Shown here in pieces: positions 26,469 through 34,686 of a stretch of 64,000 nucleotides of DNA. Source of the stretch: Pyrinomonadaceae bacterium. GTDB lineage: Bacteria > Acidobacteriota > Blastocatellia > Pyrinomonadales > Pyrinomonadaceae. The position numbers and the translations under genes are program-made. The first letter of the stretch is position 1. Every line of letters starts with the position of its first letter. The DNA lies in contig JAVEDP010000018.1 of NCBI GenBank assembly GCA_030841085.1, positions 62,001 to 126,000 of the forward strand. Reading direction: 5' to 3'. A model generated the notes under the pieces. That model was given only the letters and a program-made list of their open reading frames with translations. It made no database searches and was not told where the DNA came from.

Positions 26469-26828
26469 ATGTCTCAACGCCGATACAATTCATTCACCGA
26501 ATTCTGGCCCCACTATGTCGCCGAACACAGCAAGCCACAGACTCGTCTGCTCCACCTGCTGGGAACCTCAGTCGCGCTCGGTTGCGTTGCTTACTTCATC
26601 GTCGTCGGCAAGTGGTGGCTGTTCCCGCTCGCTCTCATACCGGGTTACGGCGCCGCCTGGATTGGTCACTTCTTCATCGAGAAAAACAAACCGGCGACAT
26701 TTCAATATCCGCTGTGGTCATTCATGGGTGACTATAAAATGATCTGGATGATGCTGACCGGAAGGATGGAAGCGGAAGTTAAGCAAGCTACACAAAGAGC
26801 GGGGGCAAGCCCGCCTTCCCTACCCTGA
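26469..26828 (+). CDS. DUF962/Mpo1-like membrane protein
   Basis: 119 residues from ATG 26469; the upstream in-frame extension lies inside a repeat and was discarded. RRYNSFTEFWPHYVAEHSKP with TRLLHLLGTS and a helix pair (VALGCVAYFIVVGKWW, FPLALIPGYGAAWIGHFFIE) match the Mpo1/DUF962 family, whose yeast member is an Fe-dependent dioxygenase of fatty-acid alpha-oxidation; histidines HYVAEHS, LLHLLGT and IGHFF are the expected ligands. The last residues (RAGASPPSLP) are encoded by a REP element. Confidence 0.85.
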   Translation: MSQRRYNSFTEFWPHYVAEHSKPQTRLLHLLGTSVALGCVAYFIVVGKWWLFPLALIPGYGAAWIGHFFIEKNKPATFQYPLWSFMGDYKMIWMMLTGRMEAEVKQATQRAGASPPSLP

Positions 26829-26936
26829 GCTTCTCTGCCAGTCTGCTCATCTGCCGCGTCAAAGTCTTTCAATCTGGTTTCCACCACAAACTGCGAAGAC
26901 TCTCAGGTTGGGAAGGTGGGTTTACCCCCGCTCTTC
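26797..26936. repeat. REP pair of the GGGGGCAAGCC family overlapping gene ends
   Basis: GAGCGGGGGCAAGCCCGCC (26797 on) and GGTGGGTTTACCCCCGCTC (26916 on) face each other. The left unit supplies the last codons of the Mpo1-like gene and the right unit those of the convergent MutH-like gene. Confidence 0.8.
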
Positions 26937-27602
26937 TATACCAGCGATAACAGCGGGCATCCACGCCAGCTTCTGCAAATTCAAAATGTGCGCAACAAAC
27001 GCCGGCCGTGCGTAAAACGCTCGCGAAGTACTGCCGTGTCCGCGGCCTTTGGTCCGCGCCTGCACATATTTCCCAGTCTCGCCGGTTAACGTGTCCACAC
27101 CGCTTGTCCTGATGATTTCGCGAATCGCTTCATAGTCCGCTTCCACCTGTTTGCGAATTGCCGGATTGTCGAGATCAAACTCAGCGGCTGAATGCAAATA
27201 CGCCGACGTCTCCTGCACGTCCTGAAAGATTCGCGCGACTACAATCATGCTACGCAGTTTGTCGTAAAGATGACTGTCGCTGAATTTGCTGGCTACGACT
27301 TCGGCGGGCTCGATCATAGTTATCGCCATCGATTCTTTGACCAACACTGTTCCTTCCAATCCGGGAATAACCGGAACAACTTTCAACTCCCAAGTGCCAA
27401 AGTCCGGCGCCTGCAAAGAGTTTTGCCGCAGCCCGAGATAGTGCTCAATTACCTGCCCCGCCCAGCCTTTGTTCTTGTGGCCGTTTTTCCAAACCGTGAT
27501 GCCATACTGATCGGCCAGCGGCCGCAAGTCTTTACCGGTAAGCAACCTGATGCGTCGCAGCGCCTCGGCTCGCGTTAGAGTTTGCGTTTGAATTACAAGC
27601 AT
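26922..27602 (-). CDS. MutH/Sau3AI-like endonuclease
   Basis: 226 residues. LTGKDLRPLADQYGITVW with NGHKNKGWAGQVIEHYLGL, followed by the catalytic triad region APDFGTWELKVVPV (D...E-x-K), is the MutH/Sau3AI nuclease core. MutH nicks the unmethylated strand at GATC during mismatch repair; Sau3AI cleaves GATC. Here no MutS, MutL or methylase is adjacent, so whether it repairs or restricts is open. It sits in a run of nucleases (OB-exonuclease, RmuC, AddB, AddA). The final residues EERG come from a REP. Confidence 0.85.
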   Translation of the reverse strand: MLVIQTQTLTRAEALRRIRLLTGKDLRPLADQYGITVWKNGHKNKGWAGQVIEHYLGLRQNSLQAPDFGTWELKVVPVIPGLEGTVLVKESMAITMIEPAEVVASKFSDSHLYDKLRSMIVVARIFQDVQETSAYLHSAAEFDLDNPAIRKQVEADYEAIREIIRTSGVDTLTGETGKYVQARTKGRGHGSTSRAFYARPAFVAHILNLQKLAWMPAVIAGIEERG

Positions 27603-27694
27603 GGAAAAGATAAAACCAAATTGACTTTGGTGAGTGACCCTTTAGCGCCGCGCGACAGTATAGAATAGACTTTCGCAGTCGTTAACGTTGTAAA

Positions 27695-27711
27695 GCAAAC
27701 TGTTAGTTTGC
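27695..27711. repeat. Single GCAAACTGTTAGTTTGC palindrome
   Basis: Isolated unit of the same family as at 18.0, 21.8 and 40.6 kb, in the gap between the MutH-like and exonuclease genes. Confidence 0.8.
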
Positions 27712-27764
27712 GTTCGATGCAAGAAAACTTGCACAAAATACCAAGCTCGTAATATTCGGAAATC

Positions 27765-28793
27765 ATGAGAGGCAACATTCCCATTCCTGAAATGCCCCTG
27801 GGCGAAGAGCTGTGGTTGATGGTCGTCATTACCTCGGTCCGCGAGAAGCGAACGCAACAAGGCAAACGCTTTTGCGATGCCACCGCGCGCAACGCGACCG
27901 GCTCGCTGCCGCTGAAAATCTGGGGCGAGACGCTCGACATTTGGAAAGAGCTTAAGCCGGGTTTGTTCGGTATAGCCGGCACGCTCGAAACCTATCAAGA
28001 GCGTCCGCAGTTTGTAGTCAGCGAGTATCGCCCGATTACCCTCGAGCAATATCGCGAACATCAGAACGCTGATCCGGTGCTGCCGCGCGCTTACACGATG
28101 GACATCGAGACGCTGACGCTGCCGGACTTTCGCGAACGCGTTGGCCCACAACTCGAGCGGCTTTGGAAGCTGGGAAACATGCGGCTGGAACAACAGCAGC
28201 GCTATCTGGAAGACATTGTTATCGAGGAAGAGCGCTGCTACCAATTGGGATCGTTGAGTGCCGCTTCCGGTCGGATAGTTTCCATCGCCGTCCACGCCGG
28301 GCCAATCGCCGGAATTGATCTCGGCGTGGAGTTGCCGCACAGCGAGCACGTGTTTGGCATCGACGAAGATGGCGTCGAGCAGGACGAGAAACAATCGCTG
28401 CTGGCGTTCCTCAAGTTCATAAAAGATTTTGATTGCGAGACGGACGAACTGGTCGGCCACAACCTAATTGGTTTTGATTTGCCGTTTATCTTTCAGCGTT
28501 GCCTGGTCCATTGCATTTCGGCAAAGCCGCTGGTCAATCTTTCCGAGTTTCGAGTGCAAGGAGTATTCGACACCATGCATCATTGGTGGTTGGGCGCGAA
28601 ACGCTTTGTCAGTCTCGACGACATCGCCTGGGCGCTGGGAATTGAGTCGAGCAAAACGGCAACCGCGGAAGGCAGCAAAGTTTTCGATTTGTATCAAGAG
28701 GGGAAACTGGCAGAGATTCGCGAGTACAACCTCAACGACGTGCGCGTGACGCGAAAAGTATACGAGCGCATGGTTGGGTGTTTTGGCAGGTGA
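27765..28793 (+). CDS. OB-fold plus 3'-5' exonuclease (DnaQ/PolB-exo-like)
   Basis: 342 residues. N-terminal 1-100 resembles a nucleic-acid-binding OB fold (ELWLMVVITSVREKRTQQGK, RNATGSLPLKIWGE). Then an RNase H-like exonuclease: ExoI-type TMDIETLTLPDF with the DxE pair, ExoII HNLIGFDLPFI, and ExoIII YNLNDVRVTRKVYERM (YxxxD). An insertion of about 100 residues sits between ExoI and ExoII. Cytosolic, probably trimming 3' ends of single-stranded DNA or RNA in repair. Neighbours are repair nucleases. Confidence 0.85.
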   Translation: MRGNIPIPEMPLGEELWLMVVITSVREKRTQQGKRFCDATARNATGSLPLKIWGETLDIWKELKPGLFGIAGTLETYQERPQFVVSEYRPITLEQYREHQNADPVLPRAYTMDIETLTLPDFRERVGPQLERLWKLGNMRLEQQQRYLEDIVIEEERCYQLGSLSAASGRIVSIAVHAGPIAGIDLGVELPHSEHVFGIDEDGVEQDEKQSLLAFLKFIKDFDCETDELVGHNLIGFDLPFIFQRCLVHCISAKPLVNLSEFRVQGVFDTMHHWWLGAKRFVSLDDIAWALGIESSKTATAEGSKVFDLYQEGKLAEIREYNLNDVRVTRKVYERMVGCFGR

Positions 28794-28815
28794 GTAATTC
28801 CGCTTACCAGAGAAG

Positions 28816-28953
28816 GAGCGGGGGCAAGCCACCCTTCCCGACCTGAGAGGTTTTCATACGCGCATTGATTTACCTTGAAAGCCTTTCAAGCCAGGAATGA
28901 AAGCTCAACTGTAATTAGCTCATGGTTGGGAAGGCGGGCTTGCCCCCGCTCTT
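28816..28953. repeat. REP pair of the GGGGGCAAGCC family
   Basis: GAGCGGGGGCAAGCCACCCT (28816 on) faces GGCGGGCTTGCCCCCGCTC (28933 on) in the gap before rmuC. Confidence 0.8.
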
Positions 28954-29031
28954 CGCCCGGCGTCAGTCGGCCCGTTGGCGGGTCGCTGTTTCATTTCCGA
29001 AACACCATCTGTTAAACTTCATTCCACTAAA

Positions 29032-30510
29032 ATGAACGCTGAAATTCTAATTGGAATCCTGGTTCTGTTGTTGGGCGGTGCGCTAGGTGCGGCGCTCGCG
29101 TGGCTACTGCTCAAAACAAAAGCTGGAGCAGTCACAGCCGCGGAACTCGCCACGCTGAAAGAACGCCTGGCCGGCAAAGAAAACGAATTGCAAAAACTGC
29201 ACGAGACGCAACTACGAGAAGTTGCGGATCACAAGCAGTCTCGGACCGAGAATGCGCAATTGCAGGCCGAACTTCAGGGAGAACGCCGCGCGGCTCAGGA
29301 ACGAATTTCATCTTTCAACAAAGCCACCGAAGAACTGGCCGAGCGCTTCAAAGCGCTGTCTCGCGACGCGTTGAAAGATAACAATCAATCGTTTCTGCAA
29401 CTCGCACACGCGACGCTCGAGAAATTTCAGGAGAACGCCAAAGGAGATTTGGAGTTTCGCCAAAAAGCGATCGATCAATTGGTCAAGCCGCTCAAGGAAT
29501 CGCTGGAAAAAGTCGACGGCAAGATCGGCGAGATCGAGAAAGAACGCGCGGGCGCGTATTCCGAGTTGCGCCAACAAGTGAAAGCGCTGGCCACTTCCCA
29601 GTTGCAGCTTCAGGCGGAGACGGGAAATCTGGTGAAGGCCTTGCGCACGCCGCATATCCGCGGCCGCTGGGGTGAGATTCAACTGCGCCGCGTGGTTGAG
29701 ATGGCCGGCATGCTCCAGTATTGCGATTTCGTCGAACAGGAAACAGTGGTCACTGAAGATGGCCGCATTCGGCCCGACCTGATTGTTCGGCTGCCGGGCA
29801 ATCGCACGATCGTGGTTGATGCGAAGGTCCCTTTCGACGCCTTCTACGAATCTATCTCAACTACGGACGAGGACATCCGCAGCGCGCGGCTTAAAGATCA
29901 CGCGCGGCTCGTGCGAGTGCATATCGGGCAGTTGAGTAAAAAATCGTATTGGGAATCGGTTCAGCCCACACCCGAGTTTGTGCTGTTGTTCCTGCCCGGC
30001 GAAACTTTTTATAGTGCGGCACTTGAAAATGATCCGAAGCTGATTGAAGACGGCGTGGGCCAGAATGTGATCATCGCCACGCCGACAACGCTGATCGCTT
30101 TGCTAAAAGCCGTCTCGTACGGTTGGCGCCAGGAGCAGATGGCTGAGAACGCGAAAGAAGTGAGCGAGCTTGGCAAAACGCTTTACGATCGTCTGCGCGT
30201 GTTCACGAACCACTTCGCCAATATCGGCAAAGGCATCGAGCGCGCGCTGGATTCTTACAACCAGGGCGTCGGCTCTTTTGAAGGTCGAGTGTTGCGAACG
30301 GCGCGAAAGTTCAAAGAGCGCGGCGCCCTTTCCGGCGAAGACATTGAAATCCTCGAGCCCATCGACAAAGCAATTCGATCGTTAAGCCTGGACGAAGGCG
30401 GACTGTTTCCGGATTTAGTGGCTGCCGATGAGATTGCCGCACCCGACGCCGTGGATGACGAGTCACTGCCGTTGCTGAGTTCAAAGAGCGCGACCGGCGG
30501 TGAGAAGTAA
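29032..30510 (+). CDS. rmuC: DNA recombination protein RmuC
   Basis: 492 residues from ATG 29032. One N-terminal membrane helix (ILVLLLGGALGAALAWLLL), a long coiled coil (about 30-200), then the RmuC nuclease-like core: KALRTPHIRGRWGEIQLRRV, IVVDAKVPFDAFYE and FLPGETFYSAAL, with the D-x-K motif of a PD-(D/E)XK fold. RmuC limits inversions at short inverted repeats, which is notable given how repeat-rich this chromosome is. The next gene along is addB, after a repeat element. Confidence 0.93.
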   Translation: MNAEILIGILVLLLGGALGAALAWLLLKTKAGAVTAAELATLKERLAGKENELQKLHETQLREVADHKQSRTENAQLQAELQGERRAAQERISSFNKATEELAERFKALSRDALKDNNQSFLQLAHATLEKFQENAKGDLEFRQKAIDQLVKPLKESLEKVDGKIGEIEKERAGAYSELRQQVKALATSQLQLQAETGNLVKALRTPHIRGRWGEIQLRRVVEMAGMLQYCDFVEQETVVTEDGRIRPDLIVRLPGNRTIVVDAKVPFDAFYESISTTDEDIRSARLKDHARLVRVHIGQLSKKSYWESVQPTPEFVLLFLPGETFYSAALENDPKLIEDGVGQNVIIATPTTLIALLKAVSYGWRQEQMAENAKEVSELGKTLYDRLRVFTNHFANIGKGIERALDSYNQGVGSFEGRVLRTARKFKERGALSGEDIEILEPIDKAIRSLSLDEGGLFPDLVAADEIAAPDAVDDESLPLLSSKSATGGEK

Positions 30511-30531
30511 GAGAAACTTCGCTGGTGAGGC

Positions 30532-30724
30532 TTCGGCTTTGCCGTCTGATGTGCGGCGGTGGCTATGCCCCGCCGTAGAACGGCCTTTTTCACTTTGGGC
30601 TACGCCCGTTGTTTTGGACGAACAAAATCCGATGGGCTGGCGCGGATCAAGGGCGTAGCCCAAGAACAATATGTCGCTGTCGGCGGGGCATAGCCACCGC
30701 CGCACATCAGGCGGCAAAGCCGAA
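30532..30724. repeat. Large nested palindrome between rmuC and addB
   Basis: Left arm 30532-30575 (TTCGGCTTTGCCGTCTGATG...) pairs with 30681-30724 over about 44 bases. An inner pair GGGCTACGCCC / GGGCGTAGCCC at 30597 and 30651 adds a second stem. Fills the 265-bp gap. Confidence 0.9.
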
Positions 30725-30775
30725 CTTGACGTGGCCTATGACATTTGAGGCAAAGCTGACAATATCGGGAACACT

Positions 30776-33700
30776 GTGTCAAAAGAAATCTGGTTAGGTC
30801 CTCTCCTCGGCAACAATCGCTCGCGTCTCATCAAACGGTGCGCGGAGCTTGTCTCCCAAGGCAAGTCTGAAACATTCCTTTACCTCGCCGCTTCTCATCC
30901 GCTGCTCGAACTCGTAACTGAAGAAATTCTCGACGGCGGGCAAAACGCCGGGCTGTGGGGTGAACTTCCCGTCTACCTCTTTCGCGGCTTCGTAAGAAAA
31001 ATTGTCGCAACTGCTGTCGATGAAGAAACCGGCGCGCGCCTGACGACGCGAGTGCCGATTGATCGCGAAGAGTTTCCACTAAAACGAAGTTTGGTTTCGC
31101 AAATCCTGAAACGCCTCGCGGCTGAAGGCAAACTGAAAGCGCTTGACCGCCTGGCAGCACGCGAAGGTTGTGTGAATTCGATTGCGACATTGATTGGAGA
31201 AATTCAGCGCGCCGGCAAACGGCCGGAAGAGTTCGCCGATATCGTGGCGCGAAGGGTTACCGATGTTGGTGCGGATCAAAAACAAGCGCCGCTGCCTGTC
31301 AGTTCGCAAATGATTCCACGCCAAGTCGATTTTGATAGCGACGTGGCGTTGATTTATTCGCTCTATTGTAAGTTGCTGGACCAGCACCAACTCACTGACG
31401 CGGACGCCGATCAGTTGCGCGCCGTTTCAATTCTTGACGCTGCGATTGATGGGCGAACGGTGGGGAATGTTTGGCTGCCTAACGTCAAATTGCTCGTGTT
31501 GGATGGTTTTTTTGACTTCACCCCGGTCCAGGGCGAAATCCTTCGACGCTTGATTCCGCAAGTTTCAGAGGTGATCGTCAACCTGAATAACGACCAGCGA
31601 AATCCGGAGATCTTCCTTCCTTTTCAGCAAACCATCGACCAGCTGAAAGCGATTGCGCCCTTTGAAATAAAATACAGCGGCGAAACTTCGATCGCTCTTA
31701 GCGGCGCGCTCGCCGGGTTGCGCGAAAGTCTTTTCAATCCGGCGAAAGAGATGCTAGCGCCTGCGGACGACGAAGAAACCGTTGCGCGCGATAGTAGGAC
31801 AGACTTTCCAGTCTGTCCTTCGGGAGAACCGGTCCGATCCGTCGAAGCAATGGAAGAACGGGCAGACGGGAAAGTCTGTCCTACTCAGCCGGCATTAGAG
31901 ATCAGATATCTGGAGTGTGGCGATCGTGACACTGAAATTCGCACCATCGCCAAGCAGATCAAACAACTGATTCTGGTTGACGGTTTCAAACTGTCCGACA
32001 TTGCGCTGGTTGTGCGGCAGCGTGCCGCATACGCCGAGACAATTGCGCGCGTCATGCGCGAAGAGTCGCTGCCGTGCAACCTCGAGTTGCAGCTCGAAGC
32101 AGGCGACATTCCGGCCAATCGTGCTGCGCTTAAACTGCTAGCCATCGTCGAAGAACTTTCTCGCGACGAAGCTGTCACACCGCGAACGTCGGATCTCGCC
32201 GACCTGATCAAGTCGGAATACTTTCGTCTGAATGACGAAGAAGTTGAAGAGCTGGCCGCAACTTTTGACGCCGAGCACGCGGCTTTGTTTACAGAAAACG
32301 GTCCGCCGCCCGATGAGAAACAAATCGAGCGACTTAAGAACCGTTACCGCATCGGCATCTGGGACGCTGACGCGCTCGAGAATGCGTTCGCCTACGTCGG
32401 CAGCGACTTGCGCATCAGCGATTGGCTGACGCGCGCACGCAAGTTGATCAAGGAACTACCGACGGCGGCGGCGACGCGTGAGTTGCTCAACATCGACAAC
32501 ACCGAACAAGCGCGCGAAGCGGATGAAGCCGATCAAATCGAAAATGCTGAGACGGCAAAGATTGAAGAGAAGGACGTCGAAAAGAAAAGGCGTCCATCGC
32601 ACGATGTGCATCCGGCCGCGCTCGCCTGGACAGCGCTGGTAATACAAGCGTTTGCCGCGCGGGTGCAATCGTTACCGCGCACGGCGGCGCCTGGGGAATT
32701 GAGGCGCGCGTTGATGGGCCTGTTCGAGCAATTCAGTTTTCGCGAGCAGATTGCGCGGCGGGTAAAGAACCTGGTCGAAGACGAAGAGCTGCCGCAGGCA
32801 ATGCTCAATTTCAACAGCCTCGAAGCGCTGCGCCGCGCTTTTGCTGCCGCCATCAAGAGCATCGAGATTGCCGCCGCCGCGAATGAGAACACAACAAAGA
32901 TGTCGACCTTTGTCGAAGAAGCGCGTCGTTGTTTGAGTTCGCAGTCACAGGTTTTTGGCGTCGCAGATCGCGGCGGCTTGTCTGTCCTTGAGGCCACTGA
33001 CGTGCGCGGTCTTCGTTTCCGCGCCATCTTTGTCGCCGGTTTGATCGAGGGAGGTTTTCCGCTGCGCGCGTCGCGAGATTGGATCTATCCGCACGAAGAA
33101 CGCGAACGCTTGAAGCGCTATGGCCTGACGCTGGAAGACATTTCGCCGGCCACCTTGCTGAAAGAGGAGCACTATTTTTATCAGGCTGCTTGTCGTGCCA
33201 CGGAGCGTTTGTATCTTACGCGACCGCTGTTGTTGGAAGACGACGCGGAAACTGTTGCTTCCTATTACGTAGATGAACTGCGGCGGGCAGTGGCGCCGTT
33301 GAGGATCACTGCAGAAACCGTTCGCCGCGATTATGAAGGCAAACAGTTACCCGCAGTCTCAACCGGCGGCGAACTGGATGTTGCACTCGTTCGCCAGCAG
33401 GAACGGCATCTGCACCGCGGCGAGAAGCAGCAGCTACTGCCGCAGCCGATAATCGCCACACTGATGGACCTTGCGCTCAATGAAAATCTGCTAACCAAGT
33501 CGGCGCTGCGCCGCATTGATATCGAGCACGAACGGTGGCGCACGGCGTTTGGTCCATACGATGGCGAGATTACCGATCCGCATTTGATTGCATTGCTGCA
33601 ACAGCGCTTTGGCGCCGACTACGTGCTCAGTGCCAGCGGGCTCGGCGTCTATGGTAATTGCGGCTATCGTTTTTTTGGCCAGCGCGTGTTGAAGCTTGAG

Positions 33701-34582
33701 CCGCGCGGTGAAGCGGCATTGGACCTTCAGGCAATCGATGCCGGCAAACTTTTGCACGATATCCTGCGTCGCTTTTTTGAGCGGCATCGTGCCGAGCGTC
33801 TAACGGAAGTTGATCGCGAGACGCTACGTAAGGAACTTGCAGGAATTGCCGATGATGTTTTTGACGAGCATGAGCGCGTTGTGCCACCGCTCAACAAACA
33901 AATCTGGAAAATCGATCGCGAGATTCGCAAGATCCTGTTGGACCAGGTGCTGCTGTACGAACTTGGCATTCAGGAAGACTCGACCGCCCTCGGCGTTGTG
34001 CCGGCTTTTTTTGAGCTTGCCTTTGGTGGGCCAAGATCGGCCGCGCGCGATCCCAATTCGAAACAGGAGCCGCTGGCGTTAAGCAGAACGACGGCCACCG
34101 GTGCGGAAACGCTGAAGATCAGCGGACAAATCGATCGCGTAGATGTGGCGCGCGATAAGACGTTGATTGCTTACGATTACAAACTATCATCCGGGGCCAG
34201 TCTGGAAGACATCAAGTCGGGACGCAGCCTGCAGTTGCCGATTTATCTCGAGGCGCTGGAAAAGTTGCTGTTGATAGATCATCGCATTGCCGGCGGTGGC
34301 TACTACGTGATTCGTGGCGGCAACGAGCGGCGCAATCGTGGGCTGCACCGAGCGAGCGCGATCGAGTATTCCGGAATTGGCAAGAAGGCAGGCGCGGTGA
34401 TCGGCGATGATGAGTGGCAAGACATTCGCGCGAATGCCATCGCGAAGATTTGGGATTTTCTGGATCACATGCGCGCCGGTCATTTTTTCGTTAATCCTTC
34501 GGAAAAGAAAAAGACCTGCCGGTTTTGCGATTTCGCGGCGGTCTGTCGCTACGACCGCTATCGGATCGACCGGAAGAAGTGA
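30776..34582 (+). CDS. addB: AddB-like helicase-nuclease subunit
   Basis: 1268 residues from a GTG start at 30776. The N-terminal half is an inactivated UvrD-like helicase fold (LVLDGFFDFTPVQGEILRR; EATDVRGLRFRAIFVAGLIEG). The C-terminal PD-(D/E)XK nuclease has GQIDRVDVARDKTLIAYDYK, and an iron-sulphur Cys set closes it (one Cys in the YGNCGYRFF region, then CRFCDFAAVC). Works with AddA to process double-strand breaks for recombination. Residues about 340-371 are encoded by an in-frame repeat insertion. Followed by addA after a 98-bp gap. Confidence 0.88.
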   Translation: MSKEIWLGPLLGNNRSRLIKRCAELVSQGKSETFLYLAASHPLLELVTEEILDGGQNAGLWGELPVYLFRGFVRKIVATAVDEETGARLTTRVPIDREEFPLKRSLVSQILKRLAAEGKLKALDRLAAREGCVNSIATLIGEIQRAGKRPEEFADIVARRVTDVGADQKQAPLPVSSQMIPRQVDFDSDVALIYSLYCKLLDQHQLTDADADQLRAVSILDAAIDGRTVGNVWLPNVKLLVLDGFFDFTPVQGEILRRLIPQVSEVIVNLNNDQRNPEIFLPFQQTIDQLKAIAPFEIKYSGETSIALSGALAGLRESLFNPAKEMLAPADDEETVARDSRTDFPVCPSGEPVRSVEAMEERADGKVCPTQPALEIRYLECGDRDTEIRTIAKQIKQLILVDGFKLSDIALVVRQRAAYAETIARVMREESLPCNLELQLEAGDIPANRAALKLLAIVEELSRDEAVTPRTSDLADLIKSEYFRLNDEEVEELAATFDAEHAALFTENGPPPDEKQIERLKNRYRIGIWDADALENAFAYVGSDLRISDWLTRARKLIKELPTAAATRELLNIDNTEQAREADEADQIENAETAKIEEKDVEKKRRPSHDVHPAALAWTALVIQAFAARVQSLPRTAAPGELRRALMGLFEQFSFREQIARRVKNLVEDEELPQAMLNFNSLEALRRAFAAAIKSIEIAAAANENTTKMSTFVEEARRCLSSQSQVFGVADRGGLSVLEATDVRGLRFRAIFVAGLIEGGFPLRASRDWIYPHEERERLKRYGLTLEDISPATLLKEEHYFYQAACRATERLYLTRPLLLEDDAETVASYYVDELRRAVAPLRITAETVRRDYEGKQLPAVSTGGELDVALVRQQERHLHRGEKQQLLPQPIIATLMDLALNENLLTKSALRRIDIEHERWRTAFGPYDGEITDPHLIALLQQRFGADYVLSASGLGVYGNCGYRFFGQRVLKLEPRGEAALDLQAIDAGKLLHDILRRFFERHRAERLTEVDRETLRKELAGIADDVFDEHERVVPPLNKQIWKIDREIRKILLDQVLLYELGIQEDSTALGVVPAFFELAFGGPRSAARDPNSKQEPLALSRTTATGAETLKISGQIDRVDVARDKTLIAYDYKLSSGASLEDIKSGRSLQLPIYLEALEKLLLIDHRIAGGGYYVIRGGNERRNRGLHRASAIEYSGIGKKAGAVIGDDEWQDIRANAIAKIWDFLDHMRAGHFFVNPSEKKKTCRFCDFAAVCRYDRYRIDRKK
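31794..31886. repeat. REPIN inserted in frame inside addB
   Basis: TAGGACAGACTTTCCAGTCT and the facing GACGGGAAAGTCTGTCCTAC bracket about 50 bp. The 93-bp element keeps the reading frame and contributes a non-family peptide (FPVCPSGEP ... DGKVCPTQP) between two conserved helicase segments. Confidence 0.85.
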
Positions 34583-34589
34583 ATCCGCC

Positions 34590-34678
34590 GATTACGCGGA
34601 TTGCACCGATTGGTAAGACGCCGCTAAGCCGTTAGGTCTCTTCCGAATCTGTGTAATCGGCGTAATCTGCGGATGGTT
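34590..34678. repeat. Imperfect inverted repeat of GATTACGCGGATTG type
   Basis: CCGATTACGCGGATTGCACC faces GTGTAATCGGCGTAATCTGC in the addB-addA gap. Confidence 0.7.
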
Positions 34679-34686
34679 TATTGCTA

